Source: Alteromonas macleodii ATCC 27126 (GTDB taxonomy: Bacteria; Pseudomonadota; Gammaproteobacteria; Enterobacterales; Alteromonadaceae). From it: a DNA stretch of 64,000 nt. Below the pieces are notes generated by a model. The model was not told the DNA's origin and did not search any database. It worked only from the letters and a program-made list of their open reading frames with translations. Every line of letters starts with the position of its first letter. The stretch's first letter is position 1. The DNA lies in NCBI RefSeq assembly GCF_000172635.2, contig NC_018632.1, positions 3,410,001 to 3,474,000 of the forward strand. The letters are read 5' to 3'. Positions 53,956 to 63,316 of the stretch are shown piece after piece. A program made the position numbers and the translations under genes.

Positions 53956-54330
53956 GTTTTTATCCTTTGCATTGCGTAAGCGTTAGTATTGAGTTTCACT
54001 GTTGTTTCATCCCAGCCTGCTACGCGTTAACTGCTTATCGTACAGTTGGGTTCATTGATTGATTTTTCCCCTATAGACGATAGCGATTGCAAAAACCTGA
54101 CAAACTTTTTCAAAAAAAAGCAAGAAAAATAAAAAAACCTTTAGCGACAATCACTTATAAACATTAAAGCCAATATCCCCCACTTTCAAATTTGGCTTGA
54201 TGCTTAACTTTGTATGAGTAATTAGGGCCTTCTAAAAAAATAATCGCCCTACTATCCACTAGTACTTATATTTCAGGCAAAAAAAAGCCCGCTAAACTAA
54301 GCGGGCTTTTAAAAAACTATCAGAAAAACA
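53956..54330 (-). promoter_or_regulatory. Intergenic region with a candidate ECF promoter
   Basis: On the minus strand TGTCAGG (54102-54096) is separated by 16 bases from CGTC (54079-54076). This resembles ECF-type promoters with a TGTCA-like -35 and a CGTC -10. It lies ~120 bases upstream of the BPSS1780-like gene, so the sigma factor encoded two genes later could control its own operon. The rest of this 375-base gap is AT-rich, and apart from the tyrS terminator at 54283-54310 I see nothing else in it. Confidence 0.4.
54283..54310 (-). terminator. Terminator of tyrS
   Basis: AAAAGCCCGC (54283-54292) and GCGGGCTTTT (54301-54310) form a 10-bp stem with an 8-nt loop. On the minus strand a run of T residues follows. 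It lies 20 bases after the tyrS stop. Confidence 0.9.
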
Positions 54331-55530
54331 TTAGGCTAGCGTAATACGCGCAAACTTGCGTTTACCCACCTGATACACGTTTTCACCTTTTTCGGTGATT
54401 ACTAAGCGGGTGTCTTCCACTTTATCGCCGTTAATTTTAACTGCGCCTTGCTTAATCATGCGCATAGCATCTGAAGTCGAACCTACAAGGTTAGCTTCTT
54501 TCAACAAATTACCAATGGCAATACCTTCATCGCTTAATGCAATTTCAAGCTCGGGCATGTCGTCAGGAATAGCGTTTTTCTGGAAACGTTGAATAAAGTC
54601 CTGATGCGCGCCTTCTGCCGCTGCGTCGTCATGGAAGCGAGCAATAATTTCTTTCGCTAGCATGATTTTAATATCACGTGGGTTTTCACCGTTCGCAACG
54701 CGAGTTTTAAGCTCAGCGATCTCTTCTAGCGGTCGGAAGCTTAGAAGGTCATAATAACGCCACATCAAATCATCAGAAATAGACATCACTTTACCAAACA
54801 TATCGTTTGGCGCATCTGTAATACCAATGTAGTTGTTCAAAGACTTAGACATCTTCTGAACGCCGTCTAGACCTTCTAGAAGCGGAACCATTACAATAGA
54901 TTGCTGCTTTTGGCCTTGTTCTTTTTGAAGTTCACGACCCATTAGTAAGTTAAAGCGTTGGTCTGTACCACCTAATTCAACGTCTGACTCTAGCGCAACA
55001 GAATCCCAACCTTGCACTAACGGATACAGAAACTCGTGAATAGCAATTGGCTGACCGTTGTTATAACGCTTTTTAAAGTCGTCACGCTCAAGCATACGTG
55101 CAACAGTCTGACTAGCCGCAAGTTTAATCATGCCTGCTGCGCCAAGGCCATCCATCCACTCTGAGTTAAAACGTATTTCCGTTTTATCTTCATCAAGGAT
55201 CTTGAACACCTGTTCTTGATACGTTTTCGCGTTCTCTAATACCTGTTCTTTACTTAAAGGCTTGCGTGTTACATTTTTACCTGTAGGATCGCCAATTAGG
55301 CCAGTAAAATCGCCAATAAGAAAAACAACTTTGTGGCCTAGTTGCTGGAATGTACGCAACTTGTTGATCAACACAGTGTGACCAAGATGCAGATCAGGCG
55401 CAGTTGGATCAAAACCCGCTTTGATGGTTAGGGTTTTGCCGGATTTTAGTTTTTCAATTAAATCCTCTTCGGGGAGTATTTCATCAACGCCCCGTTTAAT
55501 CTCAGCTAGCGCTGTTTGCCAATCTTTCAT
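54331..55530 (-). CDS. tyrS: Tyrosyl-tRNA synthetase
   Basis: TyrS charges tRNA-Tyr with tyrosine. The 399-aa product is a class I synthetase with the HIGH-like '[15 protein letters not shown]' at about residue 46, '[27 protein letters not shown]' (tyrosine site, split here across the pocket), 'KMSKS' at about residue 233 and a C-terminal S4 RNA-binding domain ('[19 protein letters not shown]'). It is divergent from the M23 peptidase gene, a common arrangement in gammaproteobacteria. Confidence 0.98.
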   Translation of the reverse strand: MKDWQTALAEIKRGVDEILPEEDLIEKLKSGKTLTIKAGFDPTAPDLHLGHTVLINKLRTFQQLGHKVVFLIGDFTGLIGDPTGKNVTRKPLSKEQVLENAKTYQEQVFKILDEDKTEIRFNSEWMDGLGAAGMIKLAASQTVARMLERDDFKKRYNNGQPIAIHEFLYPLVQGWDSVALESDVELGGTDQRFNLLMGRELQKEQGQKQQSIVMVPLLEGLDGVQKMSKSLNNYIGITDAPNDMFGKVMSISDDLMWRYYDLLSFRPLEEIAELKTRVANGENPRDIKIMLAKEIIARFHDDAAAEGAHQDFIQRFQKNAIPDDMPELEIALSDEGIAIGNLLKEANLVGSTSDAMRMIKQGAVKINGDKVEDTRLVITEKGENVYQVGKRKFARITLA

Positions 55531-55846
55531 TTGTACGTCACACTCTTAAAAAAACTGTATATTCAATATTGGCGGGCATTTTACGCGTACAACGGAACCA
55601 TTAAAAGGTTTGCGCGTCAAAAAACGGATTACAAACAGTCATGTTGTTAAACCCAACAGTTTTTAATGTGGGATTAGAGTGCTGAATTAACGGGGACTGT
55701 ATTCAGTAATCTCAAGAAATAGTCTTCATGATAAGAGCTATTGGGTGTAACAATTTGCGCTAACAATATAATGAGAAAAGTTGCATTTTTAAGCAACGTA
55801 TGTGAAATAGTGTTGTGCACATAACATTTCTCAGGTGGGCAGTAGT
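55531..55846. other. Divergent region between tyrS and the M23 peptidase gene
   Basis: No gene is visible in these 316 bases. They must hold the promoters of tyrS (minus) and of the peptidase gene (plus). A short inverted repeat, TGTTG-TTAAACC-CAACA, lies at about 55641-55657. No T-box or other riboswitch was recognised, as expected for a gram-negative tyrS. Confidence 0.4.
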
Positions 55847-57172
55847 ATGAGAAAGAAATTAGACGCTTCTAAAGCGCTCAATTTATTTAAAAAATTACCG
55901 AAACAGCACAGAACTGGGTTAGCAGTAGCTAGCTTATTTCTGGGTGGGCTTATTCTTTTTCCAAGTGAACCAGTAGAAGCCAGTCGCCATCAAGAAGCAC
56001 ACATTCTGGATGCGGGTGTCCGCTATCCGGTGGAGCTTCATATTGCGCCGTCAACTAACGTATTTTCTGGTGAAGAAGAATCTTCATGGCAGACGTACAA
56101 GGTGCGCAGTGGCGATACATTAGCAAAGCTATTTAAGCGTGCTGGCTTCACTTCGCGTGACGTATATAACGTAACGCAGGCAGGAGAACTAACAAAAACG
56201 CTGGTTACTTTATTGCCCGGCGATGAACTATCGTTTAAAGCGAATAAAGACGGCAGCTTCGGCGAGCTAAAGTACAAATTGTCTTCGACTGAAACCCTGT
56301 TTGTACGTCCAGAATCGTCGGATGAGAACAGCGCCTTAACCGCTGAGCTTGAAAAGCGAGATGTAGACATTCGCTACAACTTCGCCCAAGGTGAAATTCA
56401 CTCAAGCTTTTGGAACGCCGCCAGTGATGCAGGCTTAACCAGCAACCAAATTATGAATTTGGCGGGTATTTTCGGCTGGGATATCGACTTCGCCATTGAG
56501 ATCCGTTCTGGCGATACGTTCAACGTAGTATTCGAAGAGCAATACATCGACGGTGAATTTGTCGGTTACGGCGACATCGTTGCAGCGGAGTTTACCAACC
56601 AAGGCGAGCATTTTAGCGCTATTCTTCACGAAGATGGCACATACTACACGCCTGAAGGGCGCAGTATGCGTAAGAGCTTCCTGCGTGCGCCAGTGAATTT
56701 TAGATATGTAAGCTCTAACTTCACAAAAGCTCGCTTCCACCCCGTGCAAAAGCGTTGGAAAGCGCACCGCGGTACAGATTATGTTGCTGCGGTTGGTACG
56801 CCAATTATGGCTGCGGGTGACGGTAAGGTAATTAAAGCCGGATACGATAAATATAACGGTCACCATGTTTTCATTCAGCATGGCGAGAAATACACAACCA
56901 AATATCTTCACTTTAAAAAGCGTGCAGTGAAAGTGGGAGATACGGTTAAGCAAGGCCAAACCGTGGGCTATTTAGGTAGTTCAGGTATGGTTACTGGCGC
57001 CCATCTTCACTATGAGTTTTTAGTGGATGGTGTTCACCGAAACCCACGAACGGTAGAACTACCGAAGGCGCTTCCTATTGCTAAGGAAGAGAAAGAAAGG
57101 TTTATGGAAATTGCCGCAATACGCCAAGAGCAGCTAGATAATAACAAGCGCATTATGCTTGCAATGAAATAG
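55847..57172 (+). CDS. LysM/OapA-type M23 peptidoglycan endopeptidase
   Basis: This 441-aa protein is a cell-wall hydrolase of the MepM type. The ATG at 55847 is preferred to a GTG at 55835. A membrane anchor ('AVASLFLGGLILFPSEP') near residue 32 puts it in the periplasm. A LysM/OapA-like domain follows ('WQTYKVRSGDTLAKLFKRAG', ~78-150), then the M23 domain with zinc ligands in 'HRGTDYVAAVGTPIMAAGDG' (His, Asp) and 'GAHLHYEFLVDG' (His). It should cleave peptide cross-links during cell growth. The anmK gene follows 10 bases later. Confidence 0.94.
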   Translation: MRKKLDASKALNLFKKLPKQHRTGLAVASLFLGGLILFPSEPVEASRHQEAHILDAGVRYPVELHIAPSTNVFSGEEESSWQTYKVRSGDTLAKLFKRAGFTSRDVYNVTQAGELTKTLVTLLPGDELSFKANKDGSFGELKYKLSSTETLFVRPESSDENSALTAELEKRDVDIRYNFAQGEIHSSFWNAASDAGLTSNQIMNLAGIFGWDIDFAIEIRSGDTFNVVFEEQYIDGEFVGYGDIVAAEFTNQGEHFSAILHEDGTYYTPEGRSMRKSFLRAPVNFRYVSSNFTKARFHPVQKRWKAHRGTDYVAAVGTPIMAAGDGKVIKAGYDKYNGHHVFIQHGEKYTTKYLHFKKRAVKVGDTVKQGQTVGYLGSSGMVTGAHLHYEFLVDGVHRNPRTVELPKALPIAKEEKERFMEIAAIRQEQLDNNKRIMLAMK

Positions 57173-57182
57173 CGACGACTAA

Positions 57183-58385
57183 ATGGCAAAATATATTGGC
57201 CTGATGTCAGGTACTAGCATGGACGGCGTCGACGCCGTCCTGTGCGACATCTCGCAAACGTCTTGCACCACCCTCGCCGCCCATTCAATTCCTTATTCTG
57301 CCGAATTACTTACTGCACTCAATGCACTTTGTAGTGAAGGTCCTGATGAACTTAACAGTTTGGCCATCGCTGATAGACTGGTTGCTGAAACCTTTGCAAA
57401 GGTCACCTTAGCGCTGCTTGAGAAAAACAACCTACATCCTTCGGATATTACGGCTATTGGCTCGCACGGCCAAACCGTACGTCATCATCCGAATTCCGAT
57501 GTATTGTCAGCACACTTTGCAGAATCATCCATACGCGGCTTCACCTGTCAAATAGGCGATCCTAATACCATCGCTGTTCTTACCGGCATTGATGTTATTG
57601 CCGACTTTAGGCGCAAAGATATTGCCCTTGGTGGTCAAGGAGCTCCCTTAGTGCCCGCTTTTCACAATGCAGTATTTGCCAGTGATGATAAACACCGAGC
57701 ACTCGTTAACATTGGCGGTATAGCAAACGTTTCACTGCTTGCGCCAAAACAAGATGCTTCGCCACCTAAAGGGTTTGATACCGGACCCGGTAACACCTTG
57801 ATGGATCAGTGGATAAGTCTTCATTTAAATAAAAGCTTTGATAAAGATGGAGCATGGGCTGCGTCAGGGCATTGTCACTCAGGTCTGTTAGACAGGCTCT
57901 TACTGGATGATTACTTCGCTTTGCCTGCGCCTAAAAGTACTGGCAGAGAGTATTTCAATATTAATTGGTTAAGCAATGCGCTCGCCGAATACTTCCCTTC
58001 TAGTGCAGAGCTGCAAAGCGAAGAAAAGAACAATAATTTAGCCCCTAAAGACGTGCAAGCATCCTTACTTTCGCTAACAGGTAGCACTATCGCTCAGGAA
58101 ATTGTGAAGCATTTTCCTAAAACAAATAAAGAAGGCGCAAAAAGCGAAGTTATAGTGTGTGGCGGTGGCGCTTTCAATAAAGCATTAATGCATAACTTGA
58201 GCAATGCTTTAAGTGATTATGTAGTAACAGACAGCCATGCTCTGGGCATCCATCCACAGCACGTTGAAGGCGCAGCATTTGCGTGGTTTGCACATGCGTA
58301 TATGAATGATATTCCAGGCAACGTGCCTGAAGTCACAGGGGCTTCGAAAGCCACGGTACTCGGAGCGTTATATAAAAAAGCATAA
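57183..58385 (+). CDS. anmK: Anhydro-N-acetylmuramic acid kinase
   Basis: AnmK hydrolyses and phosphorylates 1,6-anhydro-MurNAc to MurNAc-6-phosphate in cell-wall recycling. The 400-aa product shows 'YIGLMSGTSMDGVDAVLCDI' (split ATP site) at the N-terminus, 'IGSHGQTVRHHP', 'DFRRKDIALGGQGAPLVPAFH' (catalytic Asp) and 'FDTGPGNTLMDQW'. It follows the M23 peptidase closely, so the pair couples wall hydrolysis with recycling. Confidence 0.97.
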   Translation: MAKYIGLMSGTSMDGVDAVLCDISQTSCTTLAAHSIPYSAELLTALNALCSEGPDELNSLAIADRLVAETFAKVTLALLEKNNLHPSDITAIGSHGQTVRHHPNSDVLSAHFAESSIRGFTCQIGDPNTIAVLTGIDVIADFRRKDIALGGQGAPLVPAFHNAVFASDDKHRALVNIGGIANVSLLAPKQDASPPKGFDTGPGNTLMDQWISLHLNKSFDKDGAWAASGHCHSGLLDRLLLDDYFALPAPKSTGREYFNINWLSNALAEYFPSSAELQSEEKNNNLAPKDVQASLLSLTGSTIAQEIVKHFPKTNKEGAKSEVIVCGGGAFNKALMHNLSNALSDYVVTDSHALGIHPQHVEGAAFAWFAHAYMNDIPGNVPEVTGASKATVLGALYKKA

Positions 58386-58448
58386 GGGCGACAGGCTATC
58401 ACCCTCAAACGCTTTATTGGTTCTGTTTATAAAAGCAACGTCACCACC

Positions 58449-59702
58449 TTAACTTGCCGTAACAAACATATTCGCCATTACCAATACCAACGCGTAACCC
58501 ACGCTATACGCTGCAAGAAGAAGCAACACGAACTTGCCGTATTTGGCGAACGTCAGGCCCTTAACCTTACTCATGGTAACAATACCTGCTGATGAGCCAA
58601 TAATAAGTAACGAGCCCCCCACACCTACTGCATACGTGAACGCCATCCACTCAGCTGTCGACATGGCAATGTCCGCTTTTAACAACGCAGCTGTTAATGG
58701 CACATTATCTATCATGGAAGACAACACCCCCATCACAAAGTTGGCCCCTGTTGAAGGCATTACGCTATATACATGTAAAAGTGCGCCCAATGCGTCAATG
58801 TGATCGAGCATACCGACAAGCAGCAACACCCCAAGGAAAAACAGAAGCGTGTCGAATTCTATTAGGCGAATATAGTCCAAGATAGGATCATCATATTTTT
58901 CTTCTCCCATAAAGGTTGCCACTAGAAACATAACCGCCATACCCGCTAAAAACGAAAGCATAGGTGGAATAGCAAAAAGCACATTGGCAATTAACGTCAG
59001 TACAATAGTGGACAGGAATATTCCCGCAATTACGTAATCAACCGGCCTAAGTTCATGGCGTGTTTTTTTTATTTTAACCTCCCCCTTCATACCTATACTC
59101 AACAGTAACGCTAGAAATAGTACTGCTGTGAGTGAAGGAATAATAAGTAAGAGCAGCTGAGTTATAGTGACCTTATCATCCAAGAAAATCATAAGAGTGG
59201 TGACATCCCCGGTTATTAGCGACACGCCCCCAGAGTTCACCGCAAATACCACTAGCACGGCAAATCGCATGGTTTGGTTAAAGGGCAAACCCAAGGATAA
59301 AACCATGGCAATAGACACCAAGGTCGCTGTGATGTTGTCAGCTAGCGAGGAGAAGCAAAAACTAAAAATAGCGGTAAAGAATATGAGTTTTTTGAGGGTT
59401 ATTTTTTGCGGCATGATAATGTTTAACATGTTTTCAATCATGCCTTTGCGGTTAAGGTAAGCAACGAAAGTCATTGCCGCTACAAGGAATAACCAGAGGG
59501 TGGATATTTCGCTTATGTTTTCTATGAGGTGTTCATTGAGCTCTGCTAGGTGAGGGCCCCTATTCGCATCTATGAAAAGAAGGATCCATGCGAATGTTCC
59601 GAAAAATAATGTGGTTTTGGCTTTATTCACGTGTAGCACTTCTTCAAATACCACACCCAATAATGCCATTACCGCTATGCCAATGAGCACATAGTCCAGC
59701 AT
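58449..59702 (-). CDS. nhaD: Na+/H+ antiporter NhaD
   Basis: NhaD exports sodium or lithium in exchange for protons, which is important in seawater. The 417-aa product has about 12 helices and NhaD-type stretches 'VNKAKTTLFFGTFAWILLFID', 'FSFCFSSLADNITATLVS' and 'FAVNSGGVSLITGDVTTLMIF'. The ATG at 59702 has GGGAG eight bases upstream; a TTG at 59717 is rejected. It converges with anmK. Confidence 0.93.
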   Translation of the reverse strand: MLDYVLIGIAVMALLGVVFEEVLHVNKAKTTLFFGTFAWILLFIDANRGPHLAELNEHLIENISEISTLWLFLVAAMTFVAYLNRKGMIENMLNIIMPQKITLKKLIFFTAIFSFCFSSLADNITATLVSIAMVLSLGLPFNQTMRFAVLVVFAVNSGGVSLITGDVTTLMIFLDDKVTITQLLLLIIPSLTAVLFLALLLSIGMKGEVKIKKTRHELRPVDYVIAGIFLSTIVLTLIANVLFAIPPMLSFLAGMAVMFLVATFMGEEKYDDPILDYIRLIEFDTLLFFLGVLLLVGMLDHIDALGALLHVYSVMPSTGANFVMGVLSSMIDNVPLTAALLKADIAMSTAEWMAFTYAVGVGGSLLIIGSSAGIVTMSKVKGLTFAKYGKFVLLLLAAYSVGYALVLVMANMFVTAS

Positions 59703-59903
59703 ACGTTTTACTCCCAAATTGTCAGGGGTGAATTATACGATTGCTGTTCATGCTTTAGCAGGTGTTCTGCGCTATACAAGGGGAAAAATCAGTTATATTC
59801 AACATGCACTAAACTGATGAAAATACGGTGAAAAAATGCTGTTAACTAATTGAGTGCATTCCTCAAAAAAGTGGAATACATAACGTATTCAATATACAAA
59901 AAA

Positions 59904-59926
59904 GGCCAGTGATAGAATCACTGGCC
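59904..59926 (-). terminator. Terminator of the FucP-like gene
   Basis: GGCCAGTGAT (59904-59913) and ATCACTGGCC (59917-59926) form a perfect 10-bp stem with a 3-nt loop. On the minus strand it is followed by TTTTTTG. It lies 24 bases after the stop codon. Confidence 0.92.
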
Positions 59927-59949
59927 CCGTACACGTTTCTGAAGAAATA

Positions 59950-61287
59950 CTATTTAGCTATTCCCATTTCCATCTTTTTAAGGGCATCTGCGTCTATATC
60001 GGACTGAGGCTTAGCGCTGCTCTTTTTAGCGCGCATATCGAAGTAGCCGTAGCCACCTACAAGCAAGAAGCAAATAGCTGGAACAATATATGATACAACA
60101 ACACCTGCGCTATCAATAATGGCGGCTTGGAAGAGCGGCATAATGGCACCACCGAGAATCGCCATCACAAGACCTGCTGCGCCTAGCTTGGTGTCTTCCC
60201 CCAGACCTTCAAGCGCAATGCCGTAAATCGTTGGAAACATGAGTGACAAACAGGCAGAGATAGATACCAATGCGATTACGCCTGCTAAATTAGGAGACTG
60301 TGTCATGAAGATACATAGCGCCATGGCAATCAGTGACATGATCATTAGCAGTCTAGCTGGATAGAGGTACTGCATAACCCACGTCATCACGAAGCGAGAA
60401 ATTAGAAATACAATCATGCTGTATTGTAAAATTTCACCACCACTCACTTCGTTGCCACCTGTCGCTTTCATTGCATATTGGATGGTGAAGGTCCACACGC
60501 ACGTTTGTGCTCCGACATTAAAAAACTGAGCCAAAACGCCAAACCGATAATGCTTGTTGGCTACTAACCGCTTAAGCGAAGCGCCCAACTTAACGTCTTC
60601 CACACTAGACTCAACCGATTCTTGAATTGGCGCTTTGATCAGGAAGATTGCAACCCAAACCAAAACGAGTACACATGCCATACCTACATAAGGAAGCATT
60701 ACCGCATCAAGCTCAGCCCCTATCACGTTTTTAAGCTCGCTTACCGACATGGCGGCACGCTCTTGTGCAGATGCCTGATTCAGGTTTGGTAATATAAGCG
60801 TTGCAGCCAAAAACACACCTAAATTAGTACCAACAGGATTAAATGCTTGAGCTAGATTTAAACGGCGTGTCGCACTTTTTTGATTTCCCATCGCCATGAC
60901 GTAAGGGTTCGCCGACGTTTCCAGAATGGATAATCCACCAGCCAATACAAAAAGTGCAGCAAGGAAAAAACCGTAAGTCATGGTTTGACTGGCTGGATAA
61001 AACAGAAATGCCCCCGCGGCCGCGCAGCCCAGTCCGGTCAATACACCTGTTTTATAAGAAAAGCGCTTGTTGATAAAAGCAGCAGGAATGGCTAAGCAAA
61101 AATACGCGCCATAATAGGCAAATTGAACCAATGCCGATTGCAAAGACGACATGGTAAATATTTTACTAAATACCTTTACCAAAGGGTCTGTCATGTTCGC
61201 AGCCACACCCCATGCAGCAAAGCAAATCGTTAACAATACAAAGGGAATCAGTGTGTCTTTGGAAACCAAAGGGGCGTTGTTTTTCAT
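59950..61287 (-). CDS. MFS sugar transporter, FucP family
   Basis: This 445-aa inner-membrane protein has 12 predicted helices and resembles the fucose:H+ symporter branch: 'FAAWGVAANMTDPLVKVFSK', 'LVQFAYYGAYFCLAIPAAF', 'LETSANPYVMAMGNQKSATRRLNLAQAFNPVG' and 'FLISRFVMTWVMQYLYPARL'. The family includes fucose, glucose/galactose and GlcNAc transporters, so the sugar is uncertain. It has a near-consensus promoter flanked by two palindromes and is divergent from the OprB-like porin gene. That points to joint sugar uptake across both membranes. Confidence 0.9.
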   Translation of the reverse strand: MKNNAPLVSKDTLIPFVLLTICFAAWGVAANMTDPLVKVFSKIFTMSSLQSALVQFAYYGAYFCLAIPAAFINKRFSYKTGVLTGLGCAAAGAFLFYPASQTMTYGFFLAALFVLAGGLSILETSANPYVMAMGNQKSATRRLNLAQAFNPVGTNLGVFLAATLILPNLNQASAQERAAMSVSELKNVIGAELDAVMLPYVGMACVLVLVWVAIFLIKAPIQESVESSVEDVKLGASLKRLVANKHYRFGVLAQFFNVGAQTCVWTFTIQYAMKATGGNEVSGGEILQYSMIVFLISRFVMTWVMQYLYPARLLMIMSLIAMALCIFMTQSPNLAGVIALVSISACLSLMFPTIYGIALEGLGEDTKLGAAGLVMAILGGAIMPLFQAAIIDSAGVVVSYIVPAICFLLVGGYGYFDMRAKKSSAKPQSDIDADALKKMEMGIAK

Positions 61288-61311
61288 AAGAACGGCCTTT
61301 CGCTTGTAAAA

Positions 61312-61370
61312 AATTAGTTAACCAATTTAAGCATTGCTCTTTACCCCTGTCAATAAATCAATTTGATTTA
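61312..61370 (-). promoter_or_regulatory. Promoter and two operator-like palindromes of the FucP-like gene
   Basis: On the minus strand the promoter is TTGACA (61353-61348), 17-nt spacer, TTAAAT (61330-61325). AATTAGTTAACCAATT (61312-61327, one mismatched pair) overlaps the -10 and the start of transcription. The perfect 17-bp palindrome TAAATCAATTTGATTTA (61354-61370) abuts the -35. One looks placed for repression and the other for a second factor or cooperative binding. No regulator gene is adjacent. Confidence 0.65.
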
Positions 61371-61716
61371 CTTATTTCAGATTGCGTTAAAAATTAGACT
61401 TTATATGTAGACGACCGTTAACAGAAAATGCGTGACTATTATTAAATGGATAAAACCGCCTTTGAAAATTTCTTAATAGACAATGACATAACCTAGATAG
61501 CACGCCTCACTGAACGCTTTCTACTCACCTTGAAATATTGCCATCGCATCTCCCCACTATTAACGAAAAACACACAAATGTAGCAAAAGAAATAAATAAA
61601 CAAGGTTGATTTAATAGCAAAGGTTAGTTAGATTTCGTTCAAAACAAGCATATGTTAACGCGTTGTAACGTTAGCTAACTCTGATTTATCTTGCGTCAAC
61701 AAGGAGTTAGCAACAA
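61371..61716 (+). promoter_or_regulatory. Upstream region of the OprB-like porin gene
   Basis: No gene is visible here. The palindrome AACGCGTT (61657-61664), inside a GTTAACGCGTTGTAAC context, resembles LacI-family operators with a central CG and may control the porin gene. AAGGAG at about 61701-61706 precedes a tiny open frame described separately. Confidence 0.35.
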
Positions 61717-61779
61717 ATGCGTAGATGTCATCAGTCACACGCTTATAACAAGCTGCGGTTGATAAACATTTTTAATTGA
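61717..61779 (+). CDS. Candidate 20-codon leader peptide before the porin gene
   Basis: ATG at 61717 follows a perfect AAGGAG ribosome site with about ten bases of spacing. The frame encodes a basic 20-residue peptide starting MRRCHQSH and stops at 61777-61779, seven bases before the porin ATG. The porin's own ribosome site is weak (GAGAG), so translation of this frame could help or gate porin translation. Coding status is a guess based on the ribosome site and spacing. Confidence 0.35.
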   Translation: MRRCHQSHAYNKLRLINIFN

Positions 61780-61786
61780 GAGAATA

Positions 61787-63106
61787 ATGATGAAAACACC
61801 TACAGTTACCCGTCGCTTTTCTGGATGTAAGACAGGCTTGCAAACAGCGCTCCTCGCAAGCACCGCCATTGTTGCCGCCACTGCGTCAGCATCACAAAGT
61901 AAGTTTCAAGACGCGTTTGACTTTCAAGCAAGTTATACGGGTGAGTCAGCCACCAATATTGACGGTGGTGAACGCAGAGGCAGTGCCTATGCTGGTCAGC
62001 TCTTTGTAGGTGGGGAATTAGATTTAAATACGCTAGCGGGCTGGAAAGACACCAAAATTCATATTGCCATGACAAACCGACACGGCAAAAACTTAGCCGA
62101 GCACTACATTGGTAACAGTACGTCCGTACAAGAAATCTTTGGCGGCCAAAATACCCGTCTTGCACGGTTTACGATTTCTTCCTCGTTTTTAGATGGCGAT
62201 TTAGAACTGGAAGGTGGCCGCACAGTAGCGAATATCAGCTTTTTAGGCTCTGAACTTTGTCAATATTTTCAAACCAATGCTGCTTGTGGGAACCCAACCT
62301 TTGTATTTAGAACCAGTAACTTTACTTGGTGGCCGGTTTCGAGTTGGGGTGGCCATGCGAAATACTGGCTTTCGCAAAAAACATACTTTCATACCGGCGT
62401 CTATGAAGATAACACCAGTCATCAAGACTTAGGCGATCACGGCTTCGATTGGGCGACTAATGAGGCTACAGGTGTTGTTGTGCCCTTCACTCTGGGATAT
62501 CAAACTACGTGGGACAATGACGAACTTCCAAGACGCTACGAAATTGGCGGTTGGTACGATGGCGCAGACTACACCGACCCTGTCTTTGATGAGGAGGGCA
62601 ACTATGCGGCGCAGTCAGGCAATGATTACGCTGTTAGAAACGGTCGCTCGGGTATATTCGCACGTTTTGAACAAACTGTTACTCGTCCTAACCCACTTAC
62701 GAAAGAAGGGTTAACACTATTCGGTGCCGTGCTAACCGGTACATCGGGCGAGCTGATTGAAGACTACTATATAAAAGCGGGCTTTGTATTACGAGGCACA
62801 CTGGCCTCACGCCCTGACGATACCATTGGCTTCGTATTTACCCGTCAACAGTACAGTGACGAAGCGCTAGAGGATCAGCGTATATTAAGAAGCATAAACG
62901 GCGGGGTTGGTACACCAGCAAGCAGCCAAACCATGTTAGAGCTAAGTTATGGTTATCAACTCAATGACCACGTAAGAATTCAGCCGAACGTTCACTACAT
63001 TATCAACCCCGACCAATTCGCACAGCGCGACAGAGCCATGGCACTTGATGATGCGATTGTTCTGGGCCTAAGGTTCGACGTAAACCTAGCGGCTTTGATA
63101 CTTTAA
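61787..63106 (+). CDS. Carbohydrate-selective porin, OprB-like
   Basis: This 439-aa outer-membrane protein resembles OprB porins, which let sugars cross the outer membrane. A signal peptide ends near 'VAATASASQSKFQ'. The mature part is beta-rich with repeated aromatic/Gly strands ('GQLFVGGELDLNTLAGWKDT', 'YWLSQKTYFHTGVYEDN', 'ELSYGYQLNDHVRIQPNVHYIINP') and ends in 'LGLRFDVNLAALIL'. It is divergent from the FucP-like transporter gene, so both probably serve the same sugar. Confidence 0.88.
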   Translation: MMKTPTVTRRFSGCKTGLQTALLASTAIVAATASASQSKFQDAFDFQASYTGESATNIDGGERRGSAYAGQLFVGGELDLNTLAGWKDTKIHIAMTNRHGKNLAEHYIGNSTSVQEIFGGQNTRLARFTISSSFLDGDLELEGGRTVANISFLGSELCQYFQTNAACGNPTFVFRTSNFTWWPVSSWGGHAKYWLSQKTYFHTGVYEDNTSHQDLGDHGFDWATNEATGVVVPFTLGYQTTWDNDELPRRYEIGGWYDGADYTDPVFDEEGNYAAQSGNDYAVRNGRSGIFARFEQTVTRPNPLTKEGLTLFGAVLTGTSGELIEDYYIKAGFVLRGTLASRPDDTIGFVFTRQQYSDEALEDQRILRSINGGVGTPASSQTMLELSYGYQLNDHVRIQPNVHYIINPDQFAQRDRAMALDDAIVLGLRFDVNLAALIL

Positions 63107-63128
63107 TTCTCCCTGCAATACACTTTAC

Positions 63129-63149
63129 AGCGCCTTCGGGCGCTTTTTT
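63129..63149 (+). terminator. Terminator of the OprB-like gene
   Basis: AGCGCC (63129-63134) and GGCGCT (63139-63144) form a stem closed by the stable TTCG tetraloop, followed by TTTTT. Confidence 0.92.
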
Positions 63150-63316
63150 CAAACCGATGCCATTCCCTGCCGTTGTGTTTAATTAGTTTCAAGGACAACT
63201 TTCTACCAATCCAACTTCTCGCTATCTCTGTATTCACTACTATCTTATAGCGTTTTGAGCACCAATACGCTTAGCGCTTCAACATCAATCTATTCTACGT
63301 TGAATAAGGAATAAGA

